Below, piece by piece: positions 20,928 through 29,384 of a DNA stretch of 31,482 bases. A program made the translations under genes and the position numbers. This DNA comes from JALOAD01 sp023228995 [NCBI: Candidatus Muiribacterium halophilum] (lineage in GTDB: Bacteria > Muiribacteriota > Muiribacteriia > Muiribacteriales): NCBI GenBank assembly GCA_023228995.1, contig JALOAD010000041.1, forward strand, positions 1 to 31,482. The letters are read 5' to 3'. Numbering within the stretch: position 1 is the stretch's first letter; each line of letters opens with the position of its first letter. Under the pieces are notes generated by a model that saw only the letters and a program-made list of their open reading frames with translations, was not told the DNA's origin and ran no database searches.

Positions 20928-22043
20928 TTATTTTATATTGAATTGTTTTTTTAATTGCTCTATTGCTACATCTTTTGGTTTGTTTATATATTTACTTGGT
21001 CCAGATGTTTTAATTATTCCCATACCATTCATAGCTTTGAAAAAATCAGTTAAATCTTTTTGTAATAATATTACATTATTAATTCTAGCTAATTCTATTA
21101 TATTTTTCATAGGTGGTAATTTTTCATTTATATTTGTGTCTTCTTTATAGATTAAATCTAATATTTTGTTATATAAAATCCATTTTTGGAAATAAGGATC
21201 TTTTTCAATTTTATCTCTATATTCAATATAAGATCTATATTTATAATAATCATTAAAATATACACCAGCTAAGATTATTATTTCAATTAAAGTTGATAAT
21301 ATTATAAAAGCTATAGAATTTGTATTATTATCTTTCTTTTTATTTTCTGTTTCTTTACCAATTTCATTTTCATATTCACCTATTTTAGCATTTTGTTCTT
21401 TTTTTAAGTTTATTATATCATTTTCTAATTTAATTATATCAGATCTTAATACTTCCTTATCTTTTTTTAAGTCATTCATTCTGGTTCTACTTGGTCTATC
21501 AGAATTAGCTAAATCAGTTAATTCCCTATCTTTAAGGTCAATTTTTTCTTTAGTTTTATCAATTTCATCTACTATCTTATTTATATTTACATTATAATTG
21601 ACATTTAAGCTATCTTTATATGCGTTAGTGGATATTTTCATATCCATTTCTATAATATCTTGTTTTGATGAAAATTCCATAGCTCCATTTATAGAAGCAT
21701 AAAATGATACTCCTATTATAGTTAAGCTTAATAAAGCTAGTGGTATTACATCTTTATTGAAATTCTTAATTTTTAAGTATTGGTTACTAAATTTATCAAA
21801 TATATCTCTTTTGAGTAATTCTAAGCCACTTAAAACAATTATTGATATTAATCCTACTACAATAACATTATTCTCTATAACACCATTTAATATCTTAGAT
21901 AAAGCAAAATATGATAAAAATATAGCAGTGAAATGTCCTATTATTGATAGTACTAACATCACTATATTAATTGTCTTATATCCTTGATTGAAATTTTGAT
22001 TGTTAATTTTTTGTTCTAATTTTTTGAATTTATCAAATTGCAT
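20928..22043 (-). CDS. Four-helix membrane protein with central coiled coil (start corrected)
   Basis: The open frame reaches to 22082, but the ATG at 22041-22043 (MQFDKFKKLEQKI) avoids a long overlap with the upstream gene and is preferred. From this start three hydrophobic segments fall at about 25-50, 58-75 and 98-120, then a long charged coiled coil (about 140-235, for example DKTKEKIDLKDRELTDLANS), a fourth helix at about 243-262 (SIAFIILSTLIEIIILAGVY), and a cytoplasmic tail. The plan recalls phage or plasmid membrane proteins that span the inner membrane with a periplasmic or cytoplasmic stalk, but no family is identified. The upstream gene also encodes a coiled-coil protein and could be its partner. 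Confidence 0.7.
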   Translation of the reverse strand: MQFDKFKKLEQKINNQNFNQGYKTINIVMLVLSIIGHFTAIFLSYFALSKILNGVIENNVIVVGLISIIVLSGLELLKRDIFDKFSNQYLKIKNFNKDVIPLALLSLTIIGVSFYASINGAMEFSSKQDIIEMDMKISTNAYKDSLNVNYNVNINKIVDEIDKTKEKIDLKDRELTDLANSDRPSRTRMNDLKKDKEVLRSDIIKLENDIINLKKEQNAKIGEYENEIGKETENKKKDNNTNSIAFIILSTLIEIIILAGVYFNDYYKYRSYIEYRDKIEKDPYFQKWILYNKILDLIYKEDTNINEKLPPMKNIIELARINNVILLQKDLTDFFKAMNGMGIIKTSGPSKYINKPKDVAIEQLKKQFNIK

Positions 22044-22054
22044 TATTATAATTT

Positions 22055-22375
22055 TTATTTTAATATTGTTTTTCCAAACCATCTTTCTTTGAAAGATAAT
22101 TTTCTATGTTTATAATTATTTATTATATCAGCTTGTTTTGCATTCTCTACTAATATTTTATAATTTTCTTGTTTCAGATTATTTATATTATATTCTAATT
22201 CTCTTATTTTTCCCTGTAAATCTACAATTTTATTTTCTTTTTTTCCATATAAAAGTCTATAGAAATACCTATATTTTATTAATAGGTATTTCAATTCCTT
22301 TTCTGTATATTTCTCATTAAAGTCAGAAGTCATTAAAAAATCTAATAATTCTTCATCTGTATATTTATGTATCAT
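22055..22375 (-). CDS. Coiled-coil hypothetical protein, 106 aa
   Basis: It begins MIHKYTDEELLDFLMTSDF and has a coiled coil at about 48-85 (ENKIVDLQGKIRELEYNINN). The C-terminus KLSFKERWFGKTILK is basic. A TTAATATATA motif ends 2 bases before the ATG, too close for an ordinary leader, so a start at the Met of residue 15 is also possible. It follows the AAA+ ATPase gene by 14 bases. Confidence 0.65.
   Translation of the reverse strand: MIHKYTDEELLDFLMTSDFNEKYTEKELKYLLIKYRYFYRLLYGKKENKIVDLQGKIRELEYNINNLKQENYKILVENAKQADIINNYKHRKLSFKERWFGKTILK
22262..22292. repeat. 11-bp perfect inverted repeat inside a gene
   Basis: Arms GAAATACCTAT (22262-22272) and ATAGGTATTTC (22282-22292) with a 9-base loop, in codons for KYLLIKYRYF of the gene at 22055-22375. 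A mRNA hairpin here is possible; with this base composition it may be chance. Confidence 0.5.
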
Positions 22376-22389
22376 GTTATATATTAATT

Positions 22390-23472
22390 TTAAGAAATGC
22401 CAAATTTTTTACTTATTTGTTCTGTTTTTTTAATTATATTAATAAGTTTATTATTGTTTTTATATTGTTTTTTCCTACCTAATAATTCTGATAAATTATT
22501 AGATTCTTCAATATTCAATTCATTAAATTGAATAACTTTTAATAAGTTATTAGATTCTAATAAATTATGATCAATATTTTTAATATTTGGAGTATTAAAA
22601 ATAGTTATTATATTAATATTTAATACATCAGATAATAGACCATCAATCATTTGTAATAGATTATTGGTAATTAAATTAGATTTATTATAATATTCTGAAA
22701 ATATTATTTCACAATCATCTAAAATTAGTAATGGTTTATTATATTTTGTCAATAATTTTCTAAAATCCGGATTATTGAATACATTTTCTATCATATTATT
22801 AGGTATGAATATAGTAGTGTTATCCAAATTTTCAGAAATGTAATATATCATACTAGATTTACCCATTCCTTTATCAGAATATAATACACTTAATCCTTTG
22901 TTAGATTTTTTAATAGTTTTAATCATTGAGTTTATATTACTCATGGTATCTGAATTGTAATATGACTCAATATTATCTAAATTTATTTTATTATTTAATG
23001 GTTCTAATTCAATATTATTTTGATTATAAAAAATAGTATTTAATTTGCTTATTTTGTTATCTTCTTTATATAATATACAAATATCTATATCATTTATTAT
23101 ATCTTCTATTTGTTTTGAATCTTCATCTGTTTTATAATAAAATAAAAGTTGATTAATAGTTGATTCATTTGTTGATGAATTTAATAAAATAAATGATATG
23201 TATATATTATCATTTATTTTAATACACATCCTTTCATTATATATGTAATTATCTAATGATGGTATTAATTCAGTTAATACATTCTTATCAATTATATATT
23301 GAGATATTTTTTCCATGAAATCTTGCCCTATATAAGTGTTGTGTATTATAATTTTATTTGGTCTTGACTCAAATTGATCCCAAATATATAAAAAGTCATT
23401 TAGCTCATTGTCATCTGAATTTATATTCAGATTTAGAGTCGTTCCTATAGTGTAAGTTTTTTTATTTATCAA
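22390..23472 (-). CDS. AAA+ family ATPase with N-terminal sensor-like domain
   Basis: The C-terminal half is an ATPase: Walker A SDKGMGKSSM (199-208), Walker B KPLLILDDCEIIF (246-258), and a sensor-1-like strand NIITIFNTPN near residue 288. Residues 1-160 form a separate domain with strands and acidic loops, not recognised. Such ATPases are common in large Bacteroidota phages. A role in remodelling proteins or membranes is likely, the exact target unknown. It lies in an operon with the two coiled-coil and membrane proteins downstream. Confidence 0.82.
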   Translation of the reverse strand: MINKKTYTIGTTLNLNINSDDNELNDFLYIWDQFESRPNKIIIHNTYIGQDFMEKISQYIIDKNVLTELIPSLDNYIYNERMCIKINDNIYISFILLNSSTNESTINQLLFYYKTDEDSKQIEDIINDIDICILYKEDNKISKLNTIFYNQNNIELEPLNNKINLDNIESYYNSDTMSNINSMIKTIKKSNKGLSVLYSDKGMGKSSMIYYISENLDNTTIFIPNNMIENVFNNPDFRKLLTKYNKPLLILDDCEIIFSEYYNKSNLITNNLLQMIDGLLSDVLNINIITIFNTPNIKNIDHNLLESNNLLKVIQFNELNIEESNNLSELLGRKKQYKNNNKLINIIKKTEQISKKFGIS

Positions 23473-23536
23473 AATTTTTAATTTTTTTTAATTTTTTTAA
23501 TTTATATATATATAATATAAAAAATAATATCCTAAT

Positions 23537-23716
23537 ATGAAACAAGACATTAATTCGATACTTTTAGCAAATTGGTTTGTGATAAAATGTAAAATGAATA
23601 ATTCATCTTCTAAAAAAATCAAAAAAGCCAGAAAATATCTATTAAGTGAAGTTCAAAAAGCAGTACATGAACGTTTGGATTATAATGAAATAAGTAACAA
23701 AGTAATAATTAAATAA
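23537..23716 (+). CDS. Small basic protein, 59 aa, on the opposite strand
   Basis: A complete open frame from ATG (23537) to TAA (23716) fits the space between two minus-strand genes, overlapping only the last 8 bases of the one at 23709-23915. The product starts MKQDINSILLANWFVIKCKM and has a Lys-rich middle (SSSKKIKKARKYLLSEVQKA) that looks like an amphipathic, nucleic-acid-binding helix. Codon use is like that of the neighbours. No promoter box is visible and it would be the only plus-strand gene between 19.95 and 27.97 kb, so it remains uncertain. Confidence 0.5.
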   Translation: MKQDINSILLANWFVIKCKMNNSSSKKIKKARKYLLSEVQKAVHERLDYNEISNKVIIK

Positions 23717-23915
23717 TTGGTCCATTGATGATAGATGTGATAGAAGTATCAATTTCATCTTTTTTATTATCATCATATAGTCCTTTTTCTTGTTCTTGTT
23801 TAATTAGATTCATTATAAAATCTTTATGCTTCTTTTCGGCACTTTTCCTTTCAAGTTTTATTTTATTATTTCTTGCTTGGACTTTTTTTCTGTGTTCTTT
23901 TTCCTTTTTACCCAT
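23709..23915 (-). CDS. Small highly charged protein, 68 aa
   Basis: The N-terminal half is almost all Lys, Arg, Glu and His (MGKKEKEHRKKVQARNNKIK), followed by DFIMNLIKQEQEKGLYDDN. I recall near relatives with KEKEHRKRV...FIMDLIEKE in large Bacteroidota phages, near virion genes. The composition resembles that of T4 prohead-core proteins such as the small highly charged gp67/gp68, but homology cannot be shown. Confidence 0.7.
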   Translation of the reverse strand: MGKKEKEHRKKVQARNNKIKLERKSAEKKHKDFIMNLIKQEQEKGLYDDNKKDEIDTSITSIINGPII

Positions 23916-23960
23916 AATAATTTAATTTTTTAATTATATCATATATTATATAAATAGTTT

Positions 23961-26525
23961 TTATAAACTATAATTAAAATTTAATTCAGGATTATTGTTA
24001 ATGAAATCCATTAATTCTTGGTAAGTTAAATCATATAAAGTTTCTTCATCAGTAGTTATATCATATAAATAAATAGTATTATTAGTGTTTTTTATATTGT
24101 TTATATTAGATATAGTATTTGATATTTTATTTTTTATATCTAAATGTTTAGGTTTTATTAAAGCTTCTAAGCCTAATATACTCCATAGTAAATCTATTAT
24201 AGCATTAACTATACCCTCTATTAAACTTATTGCTGGATTTAGAAGTTTAGTAATCAATGATTTATCTATATTAAGATGTTTCAATTTATACTTAGGTAAT
24301 TTTATTAAAAAAGGTATATTTATAATTTCATTTAAGTCAATTTCCTGATCTTTCAGATTTGGTAATTTAATATCTTCCGTTAATTTTTTCAATTTATCTA
24401 AGTTGATTTCAATACCTGTTAATTTAAGTATGGATGTTGGATCAAATATATCCATAATCCATTTGAAGGATAAAAAATCTTTTAACATATTGGGTAATTT
24501 TGATGGAATTGCTAAGGATTTGAAAAATTTAAGTATATATTCTAATATTTTAGCAATTATTTTAAGTGGTGTTGTTATTATACCAAGTAAAAATTTTAAT
24601 AATGGTTGTTCTTTGGCATCATCATCTTTGTTTTTTTTCACATTGAAAATATTAGGTTTATCAAAATTAATTTCAAATCCCAAATCTATTTTTTTATCAA
24701 ATATCTTAAAAGATATTAAACCTATTCCATTTAATAAAAATTTTATTGATTTTTTATAATTGAATACATGATTATATAAAGGTGAATTCTTAATCATATA
24801 TTTAGATTCTTTATATGTTTTAGATTTACTTAGATCATATACTTTTTTAGATTCATTATTAAATATTGAATAATTTTCTTTTATTTTTTCTATTAATACA
24901 CCTATTATGAAATCAGAAGGTTTTTTTAATAATTTAATTGTATTATTTATAGTAGGAATTAGATCAACTGATATATCTATTAAAGCATCTGCAAGAACAA
25001 GTGGTGCGCCAATAGCATTTGGTAATTTATAATATATGTTATCATTATTAAATGTTGATGTGGATACATTTAATTCACTATCATTTTTAATTCCCTCTAC
25101 TATATAATATATTTCAGTGTCATTACTCATATTTTTATATCGAGTTAATATATCAGTAGATTGTGGTTCTTCTTCTGTGCCTCTACCATAATTTGAATTA
25201 GAATATGGAGTATTTATAGATAAAATAGAGTTACCCTCTGGATATACTATATCATTTGGTTTAATTTCAATAATTTTTAATTTATAATCAACCTCAGGAT
25301 CTATCCATACTTTCTTATTGTCAATATTTATATTATATGGTTTGTATATTTTTTTAATAGGGGGTTCTTTGGTATATAGTGAATTCAATTGACTATATTT
25401 AGTTATATTATCAATATATTCTGTTTGGTTAATTTTATTAAGTATTTCAAGTTTCAATGTTTCTTTATCAATATTTGGATCATTTTTAGATAATAACTTA
25501 TTATCTATTTTATTAATAAAAAAATCATTATATTCTTTAACACTTGAATCATATTCAGTTATAATTGGATTACCTTTAATATCTTTAATAATAACCCAAT
25601 CTTCACCTGGAGATTCTGGACTATTCATAGTATCATTTCCTTTACTCCATTTATAAATAGGTGCATATAAAGTAGGCCAGATATAATTATCAGATAAGAA
25701 CCATTTCCCAGATTCTAATAACCAAGGAGTTGTATTTGGATTTAATGGAACACCATTTGAATCATATACCCCAAATACTATAATTTCTGGTTTGTGATCA
25801 ATTTCTGCTTCTGGTGATTGTTTTTTTATATTATCAGATTGTTCATCTGATGGTAAATCAATATAAGAATATTTATAATTTACATTTGGTATAAATTCGA
25901 CAGTTGAATATATAGTGGATATAATTTTCCAATTGTTATATTTTTTATTGATATTATTTGTAGTTGTATTAGTGTCAGTGATATTACCTTCATTATCTAT
26001 ATTAATTTTAGTATCTAATTGTGAAAATGAATCTGTTTTATCATATCCAATAGCTTTTGGTCTATTATCAGAACCATTATTATATTTTGGTTTTAATGAT
26101 TTAGTTTTTAGCGGTACTCCAAGTAATGGCATAACTCTTGCTATCACATCTTCTAATGTTGCTATTTGATTCACCATTATTTTTGCAATTTCTATATATG
26201 GTTTTTGGGTTTCGTATAAAGATTTTAACATTGTTTTTTCCAAAGCTTTTAATCCATTATCACTAGGTATTTGGTTTAATAATCTAAATTTATCATTTAC
26301 TTTATTATTATCATAATATGTTTTATAAATAGAATCTGTTATACCAAGATCTCCCTCTACAAACTTCTTTATATAATCTATATTTGGAGTTAAAAAAGGA
26401 TATGATGCTGTTATACCTATTGATTTAGATATTTCACTATATCCAATCATTGGAAATGATAATGATACCTGATATTTTAATAATAAAGGATCTGGATACA
26501 AAGGAAATGAACTAGGTAAGGACAT
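23961..26525 (-). CDS. Large probable virion structural protein, 854 aa
   Basis: The largest gene in the window. It begins MSLPSSFPLYPDPLLLKYQV. Residues 105-140 (KPYIEIAKIMVNQIATLEDV and following) are helical. A long central part (about 200-470) is rich in Asn, Asp, Pro and aromatic residues, as in extended virion proteins. Residues 500-590 and 640-790 hold hydrophobic or amphipathic helices (for example PLKIIAKILEYILKFFKSLA). There is no obvious enzyme motif. The size, late-type promoter and neighbours suggest a baseplate or tail protein. This assignment rests on context, not on a recognised domain. Confidence 0.6.
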   Translation of the reverse strand: MSLPSSFPLYPDPLLLKYQVSLSFPMIGYSEISKSIGITASYPFLTPNIDYIKKFVEGDLGITDSIYKTYYDNNKVNDKFRLLNQIPSDNGLKALEKTMLKSLYETQKPYIEIAKIMVNQIATLEDVIARVMPLLGVPLKTKSLKPKYNNGSDNRPKAIGYDKTDSFSQLDTKINIDNEGNITDTNTTTNNINKKYNNWKIISTIYSTVEFIPNVNYKYSYIDLPSDEQSDNIKKQSPEAEIDHKPEIIVFGVYDSNGVPLNPNTTPWLLESGKWFLSDNYIWPTLYAPIYKWSKGNDTMNSPESPGEDWVIIKDIKGNPIITEYDSSVKEYNDFFINKIDNKLLSKNDPNIDKETLKLEILNKINQTEYIDNITKYSQLNSLYTKEPPIKKIYKPYNINIDNKKVWIDPEVDYKLKIIEIKPNDIVYPEGNSILSINTPYSNSNYGRGTEEEPQSTDILTRYKNMSNDTEIYYIVEGIKNDSELNVSTSTFNNDNIYYKLPNAIGAPLVLADALIDISVDLIPTINNTIKLLKKPSDFIIGVLIEKIKENYSIFNNESKKVYDLSKSKTYKESKYMIKNSPLYNHVFNYKKSIKFLLNGIGLISFKIFDKKIDLGFEINFDKPNIFNVKKNKDDDAKEQPLLKFLLGIITTPLKIIAKILEYILKFFKSLAIPSKLPNMLKDFLSFKWIMDIFDPTSILKLTGIEINLDKLKKLTEDIKLPNLKDQEIDLNEIINIPFLIKLPKYKLKHLNIDKSLITKLLNPAISLIEGIVNAIIDLLWSILGLEALIKPKHLDIKNKISNTISNINNIKNTNNTIYLYDITTDEETLYDLTYQELMDFINNNPELNFNYSL

Positions 26526-26544
26526 AACAATAATTTATTTAATT

Positions 26545-26554
26545 TATATATTAA
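26545..26554 (-). promoter_or_regulatory. Candidate late promoter TTAATATATA
   Basis: Minus strand TTTTTAATATATAAATTAAA, with 19 bases from the motif to the ATG at 26525. It matches the sites upstream of other structural-type genes. Confidence 0.4.
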
Positions 26555-26557
26555 AAA

Positions 26558-27916
26558 TTATTGTTCGATCTCTTTTTTAGTTATAATGTGGTTAAAATTA
26601 TCAGCTAATACAAATTTATATTTAACTGTTAATCTACCAGACATTTCAGAACTAAACTTAATAGTAATAAACATATCAATTAATGTATCGTTGTCTAATT
26701 CTAATTTAATTTTAATTTTGAAATCATTACTTTCATCATCTTCACTTACTATAAAATTAACATGATAATCAAATTTCATGGTTATATCATCATAGTATTT
26801 TCTGAAAAATTTTCTAGATGGTAATAAATTAAATATTTCTCCATTTTTTGATATATGAATTATAGAATTTTCCACACATCCTAATTTTTCAACTAATGTC
26901 TTAAATAATTTCATTTTAACTTCACCACTTGCTAATTTCCAATTATCTTCTATTTTTTTAATATCTTCTGGATGGTTGGTTTTAATTGAATTTGTTATTA
27001 AATTTTCTAGTATTCTGGAATTTAATATTATGATTTTTGTTTCCATCCATTCTTTGAAAATTCTTTCGGGATCTAATAAACAAATATCTCTATTTTTCCA
27101 TATTTCTGATATTAAGTCTGAAAATTTTAATATATTTTTATTAAACTCTTTTATATGTTCTCCTAAATATTTATATCTAGGGTCCATGTGTTTTATATCA
27201 AAATATCCAAAATATCCAATAGTATCAATTCTTTTTGGATCTATAAATTTTTCTATGTGTTTTTGTATACTTTTGTGTGAATTTTCATATATGAGTTTAA
27301 TCCATTCTGAAGTTAATTTATTCCATTTAGGTAAATATTCTGTATATAATTTATCCACATTTTCACCAATCAAGTCATCCATAAATAAATTAAATGAAGC
27401 TGATTTTTGTGTGTTTAAATTTTTATTTAAGTAAAAACTATATTGCTTATCATCTGTTGTTTCTAAAATAATATCACCCATTTGTTTTAAATCTTCATTA
27501 ATATTCCAATATACAGATTTAATATCTTCAGATTTTAATTTACGATCTGGTAATAATTTATCAATTATACCTCTAGCTATTAATCTAGCATTTACTAATT
27601 CATTCCAATTTTTTTCAATATCAAATTTTGCATTATTAAATATTACATTTGCTACATTGATATTATTATCTTCTTTCCAAATATCATTTTCATATTTACC
27701 AATTTTTAATCTATTTTTAGCAAGTAATAGATTTTTCAAGTCAGTTAAAAAAATATATGAATTTTCATTATATCTACCTTTAATACCACGATCTAAAATA
27801 TTATCAAGGAATTCATTGTTTAATAATACCATTGCAACACATAAATCTCTTACTATGTTTTTATTATTGTTATTTTTTGATTCTAAAAATAATGAGTATT
27901 TCTTAATTAACTTCAT
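26558..27916 (-). CDS. Head-targeted protein, 452 aa, probable virion component
   Basis: The first 13 residues (MKLIKKYSLFLES) fit the T4-type head-targeting peptide, with a likely cut after Glu12. Residues 20-70 (RDLCVAMVLLNNEFLDNILD and TDLKNLLLAKNRLKIGKYEN) are helical, and I recall similar sequences in large Bacteroidota phages. The C-terminal 100 residues alternate strands (DFKIKIKLELDNDTLIDMFI, MSGRLTVKYKFVLADN). No enzyme motif is visible. It is transcribed away from the palindrome at 27923-27960, opposite to the LRR operon. Confidence 0.68.
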   Translation of the reverse strand: MKLIKKYSLFLESKNNNNKNIVRDLCVAMVLLNNEFLDNILDRGIKGRYNENSYIFLTDLKNLLLAKNRLKIGKYENDIWKEDNNINVANVIFNNAKFDIEKNWNELVNARLIARGIIDKLLPDRKLKSEDIKSVYWNINEDLKQMGDIILETTDDKQYSFYLNKNLNTQKSASFNLFMDDLIGENVDKLYTEYLPKWNKLTSEWIKLIYENSHKSIQKHIEKFIDPKRIDTIGYFGYFDIKHMDPRYKYLGEHIKEFNKNILKFSDLISEIWKNRDICLLDPERIFKEWMETKIIILNSRILENLITNSIKTNHPEDIKKIEDNWKLASGEVKMKLFKTLVEKLGCVENSIIHISKNGEIFNLLPSRKFFRKYYDDITMKFDYHVNFIVSEDDESNDFKIKIKLELDNDTLIDMFITIKFSSEMSGRLTVKYKFVLADNFNHIITKKEIEQ

Positions 27917-27922
27917 ATTACA

Positions 27923-27960
27923 AGTTTATTATTTTAATATATATATTAAAATAATAAACT
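27923..27960. promoter_or_regulatory. Perfect 38-bp palindrome, probable bidirectional late promoter
   Basis: All 38 bases form one uninterrupted palindrome (half site AGTTTATTATTTTAATATA) filling almost the whole gap between divergent head-targeted genes, with 6 bases on either side to the start codons (27916 minus, 27967 plus). TTAATATATA occurs on both strands (27934-27943 plus, 27940-27949 minus), each 23 bases from its own ATG, the distance range seen at the other late-type sites. Confidence 0.65.
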
Positions 27961-27966
27961 GTTTTA

Positions 27967-28584
27967 ATGAAAATATTAAAGTATAAACAATTTGTTGAAT
28001 CCTTAACACTGAATATAAATATTGATATAATGGAATCTTTGAATATTTGGCATGATGTATTATTAAATGCCATAGATGCAAAAGAAGTTGATTTCTATGA
28101 TACCCTAAAATTACCCAAAGACATATATAAACAAAAATTAGATATTGATTTTTTATATGATAATGTTGAATTTATAAATTCATTATCTTCATTATCATTA
28201 AAAAAATCTACTCTTAATAAGACAGATGATTATTCTACATTTGTAAATAAACCATGTAAATGGATGTTTATTTATGATATTAATTCAAGTGAATTAGATA
28301 ACCCTATTTATATATTATTCCAAGTGTGGAATGATGTTAATAAAGAATGGGGTGATGTTAAGTTATATAATATTAATGATGATGTTAAAAAATTTTATGA
28401 TAAATTAAGTAGCAGAACAATTGAAATAATAGATGGTGGTGATAAATATATTTACCAAACTTCTGATGTGAATGATTGGGTATTGCAAAATAAACAAGAA
28501 ACTGAGGTTTATAAAAAAGTTTTTAGAAAAGAAGAATTACAGACATTATTAAATACAAAAAATTTAAAAATAAACATTATTTAA
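27967..28584 (+). CDS. Head-targeted protein of unknown function, 205 aa
   Basis: Begins MKILKYKQFVESLTLN; KYKQFVES is close to the T4 head-targeting sequence, likely cut after Glu11. The body is acidic. It has FVNKPCKWMFIYDINSSELD (about 92-111), PIYILFQVWNDVNKEWGDVK, and a C-terminal helical tail. The middle looks like a small alpha-beta domain, not recognised. It opens the operon of LRR genes: its stop overlaps the next start by one base (TAATG). Confidence 0.68.
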   Translation: MKILKYKQFVESLTLNINIDIMESLNIWHDVLLNAIDAKEVDFYDTLKLPKDIYKQKLDIDFLYDNVEFINSLSSLSLKKSTLNKTDDYSTFVNKPCKWMFIYDINSSELDNPIYILFQVWNDVNKEWGDVKLYNINDDVKKFYDKLSSRTIEIIDGGDKYIYQTSDVNDWVLQNKQETEVYKKVFRKEELQTLLNTKNLKINII

Positions 28585-29384
28585 TGAAATATCTAAAACC
28601 ATTTAATGAATCTACAAACATATCAGAAATTGAAGCTATTTGTGAAAAATATAATATAAAAAACTACATAATTAATGAAGATGATTCTATTGATGTAGAT
28701 GGTAATGTTGATTTGTTTAGTAAAGGATTAAAAGTATTACCTTTGAAATTTAGAAAGGTCAGTGGGGATTTTAAATGTGATTATAATCAATTAATATCCT
28801 TAGAGGGTGCTCCTCAAAGTATAGGTGGTTATTTTAATTGTATTTCTAATCATTTAACATCTTTAGAGGGTTGTCCTCAATATATAGGTGGTAGTTTTTA
28901 TTGTAGTAGTAATCAATTAACATCCTTAGAGGGTGCTCCCCAAAGAGTAGGTGGGGTTTTTGATTGTGGTTATAATCAATTAACATCTTTAGAGGGTGGT
29001 CCTCAAAATATAGGTGGTGATTTTTATTGTAATAGCAATCAGTTAACAACCTTAGATGGTGGTCCTAAAAGAGTAGGTGGTAATTTTTATTGTAGAGATA
29101 ATAATCTTAAAAATATTGATTATTTACTTAAAACTTATAAGAAATTAGGTATTAAGGAAAATCCAATTTCTAAAATATTAGATTTATTTACTAAACCTGA
29201 TGAATATGGTCTGATATCTAATAGAGAAGATAAAGATTTAATTATGGATTTTATAGATAGAGAAATGATACAACAAGATATATTATTAGTAAATAGATTA
29301 GTAGAATTCTTATATGATATAGATAAACCAAAATCCAAGGAAGAACTCATAGAGTTATTAAAAAGTGATTATAAAATACGATGA
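28584..29384 (+). CDS. Head-targeted LRR protein, copy 1
   Basis: Three parts are seen: a head-targeting start MKYLKPFNES with a likely cut after Glu9; a domain at 12-60 (SEIEAICEKYNIKNYIINED, then VLPLKFRKVSG) shared by all four copies; and an array of five 21-residue repeats plus a half repeat (61-178) with the pattern GGxFxCxxNxLTSLEGxPxx. The repeats are of a Cys-containing leucine-rich type that builds a curved solenoid for protein binding. A capping C-terminal domain (about 180-266, for example NREDKDLIMDFIDREM) is also shared. The function is unknown; the solenoid suggests binding to a host or virion protein. Confidence 0.82.
   Translation: MKYLKPFNESTNISEIEAICEKYNIKNYIINEDDSIDVDGNVDLFSKGLKVLPLKFRKVSGDFKCDYNQLISLEGAPQSIGGYFNCISNHLTSLEGCPQYIGGSFYCSSNQLTSLEGAPQRVGGVFDCGYNQLTSLEGGPQNIGGDFYCNSNQLTTLDGGPKRVGGNFYCRDNNLKNIDYLLKTYKKLGIKENPISKILDLFTKPDEYGLISNREDKDLIMDFIDREMIQQDILLVNRLVEFLYDIDKPKSKEELIELLKSDYKIR
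28764..29117 (+). repeat. 63-bp tandem LRR-coding repeats, copy 1
   Basis: Five full 63-bp units and one partial unit, each coding a 21-residue repeat with the core SLEGxPQ and GGxFxC. Confidence 0.85.

Noticed and set aside
26976-27434. Long plus-strand open frame (152 codons) over the 452-aa minus-strand gene
   Set aside because: The minus-strand gene has a convincing start, leader peptide and full-length frame; the antisense product looks hydrophobic and Cys/Phe-rich as expected for a shadow.
28846-29049. Minus-strand open frame across LRR copy 1 (also 30353-30706 across copy 3)
   Set aside because: It is a by-product of the 63-bp repeats, which are a multiple of three and keep all frames open; the plus-strand proteins are clearly the coded ones.
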